From assembly GCF_001302565.1 (NCBI RefSeq), contig NZ_CP012750.1, positions 3,658,001 to 3,722,000 of the forward strand: a stretch of DNA of 64,000 bases, read 5' to 3'. Shown here piece by piece: positions 26,574 to 35,456 of the stretch (position 1 is its first letter; every line of letters starts with the position of its first letter). The notes under the pieces were generated by a model that was not told the DNA's origin, did not search any database, and saw nothing but the letters and a program-made list of their open reading frames with translations. The position numbers were made by a program, and so were the translations under genes. The stretch is from Glutamicibacter halophytocola (lineage in GTDB: Bacteria; Actinomycetota; Actinomycetes; Actinomycetales; Micrococcaceae).

Positions 26574-27803
26574 CTACTTCGAGGCGCCGATGGCCCACAC
26601 GCGCGGCAGCTCGGTGCCGTTGACCGCCAGGTCCCCGATCAGCCGGGCCTTGAACACCCACGGGTTGTGGTTGCCCGCGGTGCGCGCATTGCGCCAATGC
26701 CGGTCCAGGTTCTTCGACACGCTGGTGGCCGACGCCGCCAACGCATCAAAGGCGTGGGTGATGGCGTTGAGCACCAGCGGAGTGAGCACCACCTGCGCCT
26801 GCGCGCTGGCCAGTTCGGCAGCATCATTGGCCGCTTCATCTTCTTCCACCGTGATCTGCCCAGCCTGCAAGGCCAGCGCGGTTTCATAGGCGCGCTGGAG
26901 GGCCTGCGACACGCGCTCAACGGTTCCGGCCGCGGCAAAAGCCGCCGCCGACACCTCGCCGATCACCTGCAGCAGCTGCGGATCCTCGGCCGCCACATTG
27001 GCGGCCGCATGGCTGAAGGTGCGCTTGCGGGCTTTCAATTCCGCCGCGAAACCGCGCTCCGCGGCCTTGGCCGAACCAGCCAGCACCGCCAGCAGCACCT
27101 GCTGGTAGAAGGCGGTCTGGTACTTGAAACGGGTGTCGAAGTCGATCAGGTCTTCTTCGGCCACCAGCGCATCGGTGAATGTCGAGGTCCCGGTGCCGGT
27201 GGTGCGCTGCCCGAAGCCATCCCAGTCATCGGCCAGTTCCACGCCGGGCTGGTGGCGGCTGACCGCGGCGATGACCCGCTTGCCGGTATCGGTGCGCTGC
27301 GCATAGGTGTCCAGCCAGTCAGCGAAAATCGAGCCGGTGGAATAGTACTTGGTGCCGTTGATCCGGAACCCGCCGTCGCCATCGGGAGTGACCTTGGTGA
27401 TCACCTCGCCCACCTTCACCGCCCCGACCTCGGTCCACGAGTTGCCGACCAGCTCTCCGTCCGCGAAGCGCGCCAGCCACTTGTCCCGGCCGGGCCCCGG
27501 GGCGGCAATCAGCCGGTCTTCGACGAAGGCGAAGTGGGCGCGCAGCGCCTGGGCGATATTGGAATCGGCGGCGGCCAGGTCGACAAGGAGCTCAAAGAGC
27601 TCCGGCAGTGTGGCTCCGGCGCCGCCGTGGGATTCCGGGACGCGCACCGCGCCAAAACCGGCGGCGGCCAGGTCGGCGACCTGCTGGTAGGGCAGTTCCC
27701 CGCTGCGGTCCCGTTCGGCGGCGCCGGCCGCGATCTGCTCGAAAAGCGGGGCAAAACGGGCCTTGAGCCGGCCCAGGCGGTTTCCGGTGGCAAGTACAGT
27801 CAT
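26574..27803 (-). CDS. acyl-CoA dehydrogenase-fold monooxygenase (SfnB/DszC-like), second copy
   Basis: 409 residues with the acyl-CoA dehydrogenase fold: N-terminal helices (ELPYQQVADLAAAGFGAVRVPESHGG), middle beta domain (INGTKYYSTGSIFADWL) and C-terminal helices ending WRNARTAGNHNPWVFK. Relatives such as SfnB and DszC use FMNH2 and O2 to oxygenate sulfur compounds rather than dehydrogenate acyl-CoA. ATG 27803 is chosen; the frame runs on upstream into the neighbouring gene. It follows its paralogue by 25 nt. The shared fold and locus, not activity, support the assignment. Confidence 0.82.
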   Translation of the reverse strand: MTVLATGNRLGRLKARFAPLFEQIAAGAAERDRSGELPYQQVADLAAAGFGAVRVPESHGGAGATLPELFELLVDLAAADSNIAQALRAHFAFVEDRLIAAPGPGRDKWLARFADGELVGNSWTEVGAVKVGEVITKVTPDGDGGFRINGTKYYSTGSIFADWLDTYAQRTDTGKRVIAAVSRHQPGVELADDWDGFGQRTTGTGTSTFTDALVAEEDLIDFDTRFKYQTAFYQQVLLAVLAGSAKAAERGFAAELKARKRTFSHAAANVAAEDPQLLQVIGEVSAAAFAAAGTVERVSQALQRAYETALALQAGQITVEEDEAANDAAELASAQAQVVLTPLVLNAITHAFDALAASATSVSKNLDRHWRNARTAGNHNPWVFKARLIGDLAVNGTELPRVWAIGASK

Positions 27804-27828
27804 CTCAGGTTCCTCTGTGTAGAAGTTC

Positions 27829-29055
27829 TTAGGTGTAGAGCGATAGCGGCTGGGATTCTCCGCGCAGGAAGTACGCGCCGACCTCGATCTTCTTGTAGTC
27901 CACCGGGTCGTGCAGCGAGTGGGTGCGCACATTGCGCCAGAACAAATCCAGCCCGACCGAGTTCGCCGTGGACGATGATCCGGTGACCTCGAAGATCCGG
28001 TTGGCCACCTCGACGCCGACCTCGGTGGAGACCACCTTCGCTTCGGCGATGTCCACGGCCAGCGCCGCGCGTTCGGAGACAGTGACCTGCGCGCCCTTGG
28101 AGAGCAGGACATCAAATTTGCGCCCGAGCTTTTCGGCGAGCGCCGCCACCGCGGCGGTGCGAGCCTTGAGCTCGCCCACGGTGCGCTGGAAGATCGGATC
28201 CTGCGAGTAGGTCTGCGCCTGCGAGAACAACCAGGCGTTTTTGCGTCCCAGCAGGATCTGCTTGCCGCGAGCCAGCGCGCCTTCGGCAATGCCCAGGTAG
28301 AAGTTGGCAAAAGCCAGCTGGATGCCCGGGGTGAGCAGGGTCGATACTGGTTCTTCGGTCACCTCGCCGAGCAGGTCCTGTGCTTCGATGCGCACGTTGT
28401 GGTACTTCAGCGAGTTCGAGGCGCTGAGCCGCTGGCCCAGGTAGTCCCAGTCATCCACGATTTCCAGGCCTTCGCGGTCGCGCGGGATGACAAAGGCCAG
28501 CACCTGGCCGGCTCGTTCGCCCTCGGTGACCTCGGCGTTGATGACAATGACTTCGCCTACCCCGGAGCCGGTGGAGAAGCGCTTGGCGCCATTGAGCCGG
28601 AACCCATCGCCCTCCGGCACGAGGCTCAGGGTTGGATCCACCGGGTTGACCGAGTCGCCCCAGAGCCATCCACCCTCGACGGTGCGCCGCCACCACTGGC
28701 CTTGAGTTTCCGGGGCGCCATAGAAGGCGATGCCCGACTGGTTCACATAGTGGTAGGCCAGCAGCTGCGAGATGGAGCCGTCGGCGGCAGCCAGGATGCG
28801 AACCACCTCAAAGGCGGTTTCCCAGTGCGCCCCTGCTCCCCCGAACTCGGCGGGAACCAGCAGGTTCAGCAAGCCTGCTTCGCGCAGCAACTGCACTTCG
28901 GCAAAGGGCTGGGCATTCTTCCGGTCCCGCTCCAGCGCGTCAGCGGCCAGCTGGCCGGCGGCCTGCTGGGCGATCTCGCGCCAGCGGGCCAGCTCTGCCT
29001 CGTCGGCAGTGCCGGTGTAGGGCACGCGCGGCACCTGGGTGCTCAGTACACTCAT
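27829..29055 (-). CDS. acyl-CoA dehydrogenase-fold monooxygenase (DszC/SfnB-like), first copy
   Basis: 408 residues. LREAGLLNLLVPAEFGGAG, the middle LNGAKRFSTGSGVGEVIVI and the C-terminal FWRNVRTHSLHDPVDYK are the pattern of DszC-type flavin monooxygenases that oxidise organosulfur substrates with reduced flavin. It starts a new leader-bearing unit: a 235-nt gap upstream holds the ATAT-N6-ATAT element and riboswitch-like sequence. AAGGAGAACGAAG precedes the ATG. No flavin reductase is found in the window, so reduced flavin must come from elsewhere. Confidence 0.85.
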   Translation of the reverse strand: MSVLSTQVPRVPYTGTADEAELARWREIAQQAAGQLAADALERDRKNAQPFAEVQLLREAGLLNLLVPAEFGGAGAHWETAFEVVRILAAADGSISQLLAYHYVNQSGIAFYGAPETQGQWWRRTVEGGWLWGDSVNPVDPTLSLVPEGDGFRLNGAKRFSTGSGVGEVIVINAEVTEGERAGQVLAFVIPRDREGLEIVDDWDYLGQRLSASNSLKYHNVRIEAQDLLGEVTEEPVSTLLTPGIQLAFANFYLGIAEGALARGKQILLGRKNAWLFSQAQTYSQDPIFQRTVGELKARTAAVAALAEKLGRKFDVLLSKGAQVTVSERAALAVDIAEAKVVSTEVGVEVANRIFEVTGSSSTANSVGLDLFWRNVRTHSLHDPVDYKKIEVGAYFLRGESQPLSLYT

Positions 29056-29090
29056 CTTCGTTCTCCTTGTGGGTTATGGATTCGGAAGGA

Positions 29091-29290
29091 CGCAGAGAAT
29101 CTCTGCGGATCCATCGAACTTGGCTAGCACTTCGGGCAGGTCTCTGGGCCGCCGGGGTGGCGTGTGCTACCAGTGAAACATCGCCGGGCGACGCTTGGCA
29201 GGCAGGGTGTCATCTGCCTCAATATCGTCATGAATCGACATCTTCAGCGCCCTGCGCACGGGCGGTAGCACCGTCATATTTCCCGATATG
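29091..29290 (-). promoter_or_regulatory. leader of the DszC-like operon with partial SAM-riboswitch-like 3' half
   Basis: On the minus strand this gap contains AGTGCTAGCCAAGTTCGATG near 29110-29130, close to the end of the SAM-I-like element of the ABC operon (AGTGCTAAC...GTTCGATGG), plus an ACTGG and a CCCCGGCGGCC in the expected order. The 5' strand that should close helix P1 is missing, so it may be a decayed or different element. A perfect 7-bp hairpin (29091-29097 / 29101-29107) lies just before the gene. Confidence 0.3.
29272..29290. promoter_or_regulatory. ATAT-N6-ATAT element upstream of DszC-like operon
   Basis: CATAT-TTCCCG-ATATG (29275-29290), a perfect 5-bp inverted repeat, directly after the monooxygenase stop. 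Together with the preceding CGT it shares the 12-mer CGTCATATTTCC (29272-29283) with the leader of the ABC operon at 35675-35686. Confidence 0.6.
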
Positions 29291-30727
29291 TCATCTGGCG
29301 CCCAGGACCGCGTCCGGTGTTTGGCTCGCCTTGGAGTCCTGCGCAGAGGCCTTGCCCGCGTAGGCGCCGCGATAGGCAGCGGCGGGGTGGTGGCCGGCCA
29401 CGCGGGTGCTGCCCGGACCCGCCAGATATTCGCGCAGCGTGCTGCCCTCGTAGCCGGCCCACGTCCGTCCGCGCTTGCGCAGCTCGGGTACCACCAGGTC
29501 GGTGAACTGCTCGAAGGAGCCGGGGGTGATGGCGTAGGCCAGGTTGATCCCGTCCAATCCGGACTCGTCCACCCAGCGCTCGATTTCGTCGGCCACGGTT
29601 TGGGCCGAGCCCACCAGCACCGGCCCGATGCCGCCTACGCCCAGGTAGTCGGCAATTGTATTGGGGGTCCACTTCTGCTGCGGATTGGCGGTGGTGAAAA
29701 TCGAGACCGCCGAACGGGCCGCGTTGGTTTCCAGGTACTGCAGTTCCTCATCCGGCGCGTACTGGCTCAGGTCCAGCCCGGACCAGCCGCCGTAGAAGGC
29801 CATGGCGCCCTCGCGCGAGGCATAGGACTGGTATTCGCGGTAGAGCTTCTCGGCTTGGGCATCCGAGTCGGCCACCACAGTAGTCATCAGCGCGTAGATC
29901 TTGGCCGCATCCCGGGGCCTGCCGACCAGTTCGAACTCGTCGCGGATCGCATCGGTCTGGCGGCGGGTGACCGCGGTGTTGATCGAATTCAGGAAGATGC
30001 CTTCGGCATGCTGGGCGCCAAAGCGCCGGCCGCGGGAGGAAGCACCGGCCTGGAAGATCGCCGGGGTGCGCTGGATGGAAGGCTCGGAGAGGTGAATGCC
30101 GGGCACGTTGAAGTACTCGCCGTGATGGTTGATCGGGTGCACCTTGGATGGATCGGTGTACACGCCGCGTTCGCGGTCCTTGATGACCGCGCCTTCCTCC
30201 CAGGATCCTTCCCAGAGCTTGTAGACCACGTCCATGAACTCATCGGCGATGTCATAGCGCGCGTCATGATCCAGCTGGCGGGTCATCCCCAGATTGCGGG
30301 CCGCCGATTCCAGGTAGCTGGTCACCACATTCCAGCCGATGCGCCCGCGGGTGAGGTGGTCCAGCGAGGAGAACTTCCGGGCCAGCGCATAGGGCTGCTC
30401 GTAGGTCAGCGCGCTGGTCACCGCAAAGCCGAGGTTCTTGGTGGCCGCGGCCATGGCGGAAACCTGCATGAAGGGATCGTTGAGCGGAACCTGGTCGGCA
30501 TCCAGCAGGGCGGGACCGCTGGAGTTCTGGTACACGTCATAGATGCCCAGCACGTCGGCCAGGAACAGCGCGTCGAAACCGCCGCGCTCCAGAGTCTTGG
30601 CCAGATCCACCCAGTATTCGAGGGTGTTGTATTCGTCGGCCCGGTTCTGCGGGTGGCGCCACAGCCCGGGGCTTTGGTGGCTGACGCAGGTCATGTCAAA
30701 GGCGTTGAGGTGGATGCGCTTGCTCAT
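29291..30727 (-). CDS. NtaA/SnaA/DszA/DmoA-family FMN-dependent monooxygenase
   Basis: 478 residues, a luciferase-like TIM barrel. N-terminus IHLNAFDMTCVSHQSPGLWR, then ALARKFSSLDHLTRGRIGWNVVTSY and EGIFLNSINT are diagnostic of the NtaA/DmoA group, which uses reduced FMN and O2 to cleave C-S or C-N bonds (dimethylsulfide, DBT-sulfone, nitrilotriacetate). It overlaps the upstream permease by 4 nt (30724-30727), so it belongs to the ABC operon. With the DszC-like pair it suggests two oxidation steps on an imported organosulfur compound. Substrate unknown. Confidence 0.88.
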   Translation of the reverse strand: MSKRIHLNAFDMTCVSHQSPGLWRHPQNRADEYNTLEYWVDLAKTLERGGFDALFLADVLGIYDVYQNSSGPALLDADQVPLNDPFMQVSAMAAATKNLGFAVTSALTYEQPYALARKFSSLDHLTRGRIGWNVVTSYLESAARNLGMTRQLDHDARYDIADEFMDVVYKLWEGSWEEGAVIKDRERGVYTDPSKVHPINHHGEYFNVPGIHLSEPSIQRTPAIFQAGASSRGRRFGAQHAEGIFLNSINTAVTRRQTDAIRDEFELVGRPRDAAKIYALMTTVVADSDAQAEKLYREYQSYASREGAMAFYGGWSGLDLSQYAPDEELQYLETNAARSAVSIFTTANPQQKWTPNTIADYLGVGGIGPVLVGSAQTVADEIERWVDESGLDGINLAYAITPGSFEQFTDLVVPELRKRGRTWAGYEGSTLREYLAGPGSTRVAGHHPAAAYRGAYAGKASAQDSKASQTPDAVLGAR

Positions 30728-31830
30728 TGTCTGGTGCTTCCCTTCACTGTGGTGGATTGTGCCTGGCGCTGGGCCGTGCGCAGCAGCGCGAAGATGCCGG
30801 TGGCTGGTTGGCCCTTGGACCGTCCGAGCACCACTGCGGCGAGCAGGATCGCCAGCAGAACCAGTCCGCGGGCCAGATCCTGCCAGAAGAAGGACAGCCC
30901 GATCAGGTTCAGCCCGTTATCCAGCAGCCCGAAGATCACCACGCCGATCAGCGTTCCGCCGACCGATACCCGCCCATAGCGGCTGATGGTTGCCCCGATG
31001 AAAACCGCACCGATGGCATCCATCAAATAGGCCTGCCCGCTGCCCGGAACATAGCCGTTGGAACGCGCGGCCAGCACCACCCCGGCGAATCCGGCGATCA
31101 CCGCGCACAACAGATAGGCGCTAGTGATCAGCGCATTGATCCGCAGGCCCGAGATCTTCGCCGCGTTGGGCTGTTCGCCGGCCATGGTCAGCTTGCGCCC
31201 GTAGCGGGTGATTCCCAGCAGCAAGGCCACCGCCACGGCAATGGATGCCGCGTTGATCACCGCGGCATCGACATCCAGGAAGTAGCCCCGCCCGATCACC
31301 GCAAACCCGTCCGGCACCAGCGGCGCCGAGAGGTAGATCGGCGCGCCGCCGCTGGTGAGCAGCTGCTGCACGCTGGTGCCGACAAACCACACGCTCAGCG
31401 TGGCCAGGAAGGCAGGGATCCGCAGGACCACGATCAGCAGCGCGTTGACCAGCCCGACCGCCAGGGCGAAGAGCAGCCCTCCGGCCACGGCCACCCAGGC
31501 ACGATAGCCGTCGTGGATCAGCCAGGCACTGGCCAGGGCGCCCAAGTCCAGGGCCACGCCGATGGACAGGTCAATGCCGCCGGCCCGCACCACCAGGGTC
31601 AGCCCGATGGCGACCAGCGCCAGCAGTGCCACCTGCCCAAGGATTCCCACGAGGTTTCCCGCGCTGAAGAACACCGGGCTGAGCACCGAGAACACGATCA
31701 GGATCAAAGCCAAAGTTCCAGGTGCCACCAGCCGCGATGCCTGGAAGGCGCCGCGCTTCTTGGCGCTTGAGGCGGTTGGAGATCCAGGAGCTGGCGCCGG
31801 TGGCGCGGCCAGTATTTGTGCGGGATTCAT
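30724..31830 (-). CDS. ribose-type (RbsC-like) ABC permease, second copy
   Basis: 368 residues, about ten membrane helices, BPD_transp_2 family as in RbsC. LTLVVRAGGIDLSIGVALDLGALASAW and RYGRVSVGGTLIGVVIFGLLDNGLNL are the typical blocks. ATG 31830 overlaps the stop of the first permease (ATGA). The Ala/Pro-rich N-terminal 25 residues are cytoplasmic. It forms a probable heterodimeric channel with the 31827 gene, powered by the RbsA-like ATPase. Confidence 0.88.
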   Translation of the reverse strand: MNPAQILAAPPAPAPGSPTASSAKKRGAFQASRLVAPGTLALILIVFSVLSPVFFSAGNLVGILGQVALLALVAIGLTLVVRAGGIDLSIGVALDLGALASAWLIHDGYRAWVAVAGGLLFALAVGLVNALLIVVLRIPAFLATLSVWFVGTSVQQLLTSGGAPIYLSAPLVPDGFAVIGRGYFLDVDAAVINAASIAVAVALLLGITRYGRKLTMAGEQPNAAKISGLRINALITSAYLLCAVIAGFAGVVLAARSNGYVPGSGQAYLMDAIGAVFIGATISRYGRVSVGGTLIGVVIFGLLDNGLNLIGLSFFWQDLARGLVLLAILLAAVVLGRSKGQPATGIFALLRTAQRQAQSTTVKGSTRQ

Positions 31831-32828
31831 CGGTTCTTCCTTCCGCGCAGGGTCACGCTGGCCAGAACCAGCAGGATCAGCAGGCCCTTGGCCGCGCCTA
31901 CCCACTGGCTTGCGACACCCAGCAGGGTCAGTCCGTTGTCCAGGGCGGCGACAAACACCGCGGCCAGCACGGTGCCAACGACGCTGACCAGCCGCCGTCG
32001 GGAAAAGATCATGGACATGTAGGCCACCAGAATGATGTCCAGCAGGATCTGCGTTCCAATGCCCGGGACGGCGGCCGAAAGCCTGGCGACCAGCAGCGTG
32101 CCGGCCAGGCCAGCCAGCGCCGAGCTGAGCACGTAGCTGGCCAGCCGGTAGCGGCGCGGGTCCAATCCGGCCACCTGGGCGGCCGTCGGATTCTGGCCCG
32201 CGGCGTAGGAGTTCACGCCCCAGCTGGTCTTGCCATAAACCCACCAGCCTAGTGCCCCGATGATGATCATGAGCCAAGCGGCCAGCGGGATCCCGAGGAA
32301 GACGCTGGCCCGGGCAGCCTCGAAAAAGCTGCCGGACACGGCGATCTTCAGGTTCTGGCTGAAGACCAGCTCCAGCGAAGCGGCCACGCCCATGGTGGCC
32401 AGGGTGGCCAGCAGCGGGCGCAATCCCAAGGTGACCGACAGGCCGTTGACGATGCCGATCGCGGTGGCCACCAGCACCCCGTAGAGCACCGACACCGGGC
32501 CGGGGGCTCCGGCGGCCGCGGCCAGCGCGGTCACGGTGCCGGAGAGTCCTGCCACCGCACCGGTGGACAGGTCGATGCCGCCGTTGAGCACGTCGTCGCC
32601 GCCAGCGATAATCACGATCGCGAGCCCCACCCCGGCGATGCCGAAGACCGAGGCCTGGGTGAGAATTGTCGCGATATTCGAGGCCGCCAGGAAAAACGGG
32701 GAGCCGAAAGCGAAAAGCAGCAGCACCGCTCCAATGCCGGCGTAGCCGATCCAGGCGGCCAGCCCGGGCTTCCTTCCTTGCGCGCTGCGCGCCGGCGCCT
32801 CGTTGGCGGGAGCAATGGCGGCGCTCAT
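31827..32828 (-). CDS. ribose-type (RbsC-like) ABC permease, first copy
   Basis: 333 residues, BPD_transp_2 family. IIAGGDDVLNGGIDLSTGAVAGLSG and MIFSRRRLVSVVGTVLAAVFVAALDNGL are diagnostic. Start ATG 32828 overlaps the ATPase stop (ATGA). Two different permeases with one two-domain ATPase is the autoinducer-2 / multi-sugar pattern rather than the RbsC homodimer pattern. Confidence 0.88.
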   Translation of the reverse strand: MSAAIAPANEAPARSAQGRKPGLAAWIGYAGIGAVLLLFAFGSPFFLAASNIATILTQASVFGIAGVGLAIVIIAGGDDVLNGGIDLSTGAVAGLSGTVTALAAAAGAPGPVSVLYGVLVATAIGIVNGLSVTLGLRPLLATLATMGVAASLELVFSQNLKIAVSGSFFEAARASVFLGIPLAAWLMIIIGALGWWVYGKTSWGVNSYAAGQNPTAAQVAGLDPRRYRLASYVLSSALAGLAGTLLVARLSAAVPGIGTQILLDIILVAYMSMIFSRRRLVSVVGTVLAAVFVAALDNGLTLLGVASQWVGAAKGLLILLVLASVTLRGRKNR

Positions 32829-34363
32829 GCGTTCACCTCTTCTCGTGGTGTTCCGGTTCCTTGGCCGCTGGAGGCCAACTGCAAGATTCGTTCTGTGGTC
32901 ACTTCGGCGGAGGGCAGCTCGGCGATGATCCGGCCGCGGTAAAGCACCAGCACCCGGTCGGCCAGGCCAACCACTTCTTCCAGGTCCACGCTGACCATCA
33001 GCGCGGCGGCTCCGTCCTGCACCAGCTGGGAAATCTGCGCGTAGATCTGCGCGCGGCTTCCCACATCCACGCCCGAGGTGGGCTGGTCCAGGACCAGCAC
33101 ATCGGACCCCTTGGCCAGCCAGCGGGCCAAGACGGTCTTCTGCTGGTTGCCGCCGGAGAGGCCCGAAGCCACGGCTTCGGGATCAGCCGGGCGGATATCC
33201 AGGCGCTGCACCAGCTCCTCCGCGGCATCCCGCTCCTTGCGCGCATTGAGCAGCCCAAGCCGGCGGCCGAGCTTCCGCAGGCTGGCGGCGGCAACATTCT
33301 CGCGCACGGTGTTGCGCAGGAAGATGCCATCGCGGTGCCGGTTCGATGGGACGTAGGCGCCGGCCCGGGCGACAAAGTCCGCGGCCGAAGCCACCGGGCG
33401 GCCGTGCAGCAAGGCGGTGCCCGCATGCGGATGATTGCCGGTGACCGCGTCGGCGAGCACCTCGATGCCTGATCCCACCAATCCGGTGACGGCCACGATT
33501 TCCCCGGGAGCCACCGTGAGATCGATGCCCTCCAGCTTGCCAGCCACCGACAGGCCCGAGAGCTGGAGGGCCGGCTCGCCCTGGCGGGCGGGGGCCTCGC
33601 GCTGCTGGTGCGAGAATTCGTTGACCTGGCTGCCCAGCATCAAGCCGATGACATCTGAAATGCTGTCGCCGTGCGCAAAGCTGGCATCCCCGGCATTCCT
33701 GCCGTTGCGCAGTACCGTGATCCGGTCGGTGACCTGCTGCAGTTCCTGGAGATAGTGGGAGATGAAAATAATCCCCACCCCGCGATCACGCAGGTGCCCG
33801 ATGGTGCCGAAGAGCTGCTCGACCTCGTCATTGGCCAAGGGCGCGGTCGGCTCATCAAGAATCAGCACCTTGGGTTCGGCCAGCACGGCGCGGGCAATCT
33901 GGATCAGCTGCTGCTGGGCAACGCTCAGCTCGTCGACAAAGGCCGCGGTGTCCAGCTCCTGGCCGGTGGTCCGCAGGATATCGGCCCGGGCCGCCTCTTG
34001 CACGGTGCGCTCGTGGCGCCATAAACCGCGGTTTCTGGATGTGCCAAGATACAGCTGTTCGGCAACGGTCAGGCGCCCGGCCAGGTGGCGGTCCTGGTGG
34101 ATCACCTCAATGCCCAGCGCTTCGGCATCGGCCGGGCGCCGTATCTGCACCGCCTGTCCAGCAAGCTCGATCTGCCCCGAATCCAGGGTGTACAACCCGG
34201 TGAGGATCTTGATCAGGGTTGATTTTCCGGCACCGTTTTCACCTACCAGGCCGAGCACTTCCCCGGCCCGCAGCTGCAGGTGGACATCGTCCAGCACGGT
34301 GACGGCGCCAAAGGATTTGCCGATCCCGGCCATGCTCAGCAGCAGGCTAGATTCCGTTGTCAT
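32825..34363 (-). CDS. RbsA-like double ATP-binding ABC protein
   Basis: 512 residues with two ATPase domains. Domain 1: Walker A GENGAGKST (residues 41-49) and ILDEPTAPL. Domain 2 has the degenerate P-loop GLVGSGIEVLA and a good signature LSGGNQQKTVLARWL, as in RbsA/MglA. Its start overlaps the end of the binding-protein gene by 17 nt. It energises the two RbsC-like permeases. The sugar-type importer in an organosulfur locus suggests the substrate carries a sugar-like or small polar part. Confidence 0.92.
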   Translation of the reverse strand: MTTESSLLLSMAGIGKSFGAVTVLDDVHLQLRAGEVLGLVGENGAGKSTLIKILTGLYTLDSGQIELAGQAVQIRRPADAEALGIEVIHQDRHLAGRLTVAEQLYLGTSRNRGLWRHERTVQEAARADILRTTGQELDTAAFVDELSVAQQQLIQIARAVLAEPKVLILDEPTAPLANDEVEQLFGTIGHLRDRGVGIIFISHYLQELQQVTDRITVLRNGRNAGDASFAHGDSISDVIGLMLGSQVNEFSHQQREAPARQGEPALQLSGLSVAGKLEGIDLTVAPGEIVAVTGLVGSGIEVLADAVTGNHPHAGTALLHGRPVASAADFVARAGAYVPSNRHRDGIFLRNTVRENVAAASLRKLGRRLGLLNARKERDAAEELVQRLDIRPADPEAVASGLSGGNQQKTVLARWLAKGSDVLVLDQPTSGVDVGSRAQIYAQISQLVQDGAAALMVSVDLEEVVGLADRVLVLYRGRIIAELPSAEVTTERILQLASSGQGTGTPREEVNA

Positions 34364-35387
34364 TGCGCACCTGATTCACGTTGTCCTTGTCCACAAAAAT
34401 CGGCTCGGCGTAGCTGGTGCTTGGTACCTGGTCGGCTTGCCCGTTGAGGAACAGCGCAATATTCGTGGCCGAGGTGGCAGCAATCTGCTTGGTGGGCTGG
34501 GCGACGGTGAACTGGTAGGAGCTCTGCGGATTCGCGATCAAGTCCAGTGCCCCGGGTTCCGCGTCGACTCCATAGAGCTTGATGTCATTATCGGTGGGAT
34601 CGATAGCCTGCGCGGCGCCGATCAGCGGCATATCCCAGCAGGACCAGATCGCATCCACTTCGCCTTCGGGCAGCCTGCGCAGCTGATCCTGGATCTGGTT
34701 CTTGGCATCTTCGATGGTGCCTTCGTACTTGTCCTGCAGTTCCGGGGTGATCTTCTCGATATTCGGGTAGTCTTCGAGCACCAGGTTCAGGCTGTTGTAG
34801 CGGATCCGGCAGGGCGTCACGCCCGGGAAGCCGTTGAAGACCAGGATCTTGCCCTTGCCGTGCAGGTCTTCAGCCATGGTGCGAGCCAGTGTGGTGCCGA
34901 CGTTCCAGTTATCGCTGGTGACGTTGTTCTTCGAGTACTCGCTCTGGAAGTCGATGGTGAACAACGGAATTCCCGCAGCATCCACCTTGGCCAGGGCCGG
35001 GGTGAGCGTCTGGGCATCGCCCAAGATCACCACGATGGCATCGGGCGACTGGGTAATGAGATTTTCCACGTCCGAAACGTGCTTCTCGTCCTTGGCTTCG
35101 GCCTGGGTGGCAATGACCTCTCCGCCGAGCTCCTTGATGCGTTCTTGGATTTGCTGATACACCACGCGCGAGTAGTCGTGCAGAATGTCCTTGGCCGCGA
35201 TGCCCACTTTTTTGCCCTCGAGCGAAGGAACATCGTCGAGCTTCTGTTCGGTTTGCGGGTTGCTGCTTGGCGCCACGGCCGGCGCGGCTTCGGGGCGTGG
35301 TTCTTTCAGCGAGCAACCGGAGAGCAGCGTGGTTGCTGCGAGTGCGGCAGCCACAAATTTCAGGGTGTTCGGGCGAGTGCGAGTCAT
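34347..35387 (-). CDS. sugar-type periplasmic binding lipoprotein of the sulfur-locus ABC transporter
   Basis: 346 residues with a lipoprotein signal (FVAAALAATTLLSGC) and a type I periplasmic binding fold (GKKVGIAAKDILHDYSRVVYQ, then SPDAIVVILGDAQ and DAIWSCWDMPLIGAAQ). It is the first gene after the SAM-I-like leader and should capture the substrate outside the cell. GAGAGG precedes the ATG. It is only distantly like ribose binders and its ligand is unknown; regulation by SAM points to a sulfur compound. Confidence 0.88.
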   Translation of the reverse strand: MTRTRPNTLKFVAAALAATTLLSGCSLKEPRPEAAPAVAPSSNPQTEQKLDDVPSLEGKKVGIAAKDILHDYSRVVYQQIQERIKELGGEVIATQAEAKDEKHVSDVENLITQSPDAIVVILGDAQTLTPALAKVDAAGIPLFTIDFQSEYSKNNVTSDNWNVGTTLARTMAEDLHGKGKILVFNGFPGVTPCRIRYNSLNLVLEDYPNIEKITPELQDKYEGTIEDAKNQIQDQLRRLPEGEVDAIWSCWDMPLIGAAQAIDPTDNDIKLYGVDAEPGALDLIANPQSSYQFTVAQPTKQIAATSATNIALFLNGQADQVPSTSYAEPIFVDKDNVNQVRNDNGI

Positions 35388-35456
35388 GCCGTCCCTCTCT
35401 TGGACATATCGAACCGAGGGATCCCGAACAGAAGTTCACGCTTCTTGCCCCGGGAG

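Noticed and set aside
25230..27986. Very long plus-strand open frame across the MFS 3' end, LysR and acyl-CoA dehydrogenase-like genes
   Set aside because: It is antisense or out of frame to well-supported genes and its translation is low-complexity, His/Gly/Arg-rich as expected of a shadow in GC-rich DNA.
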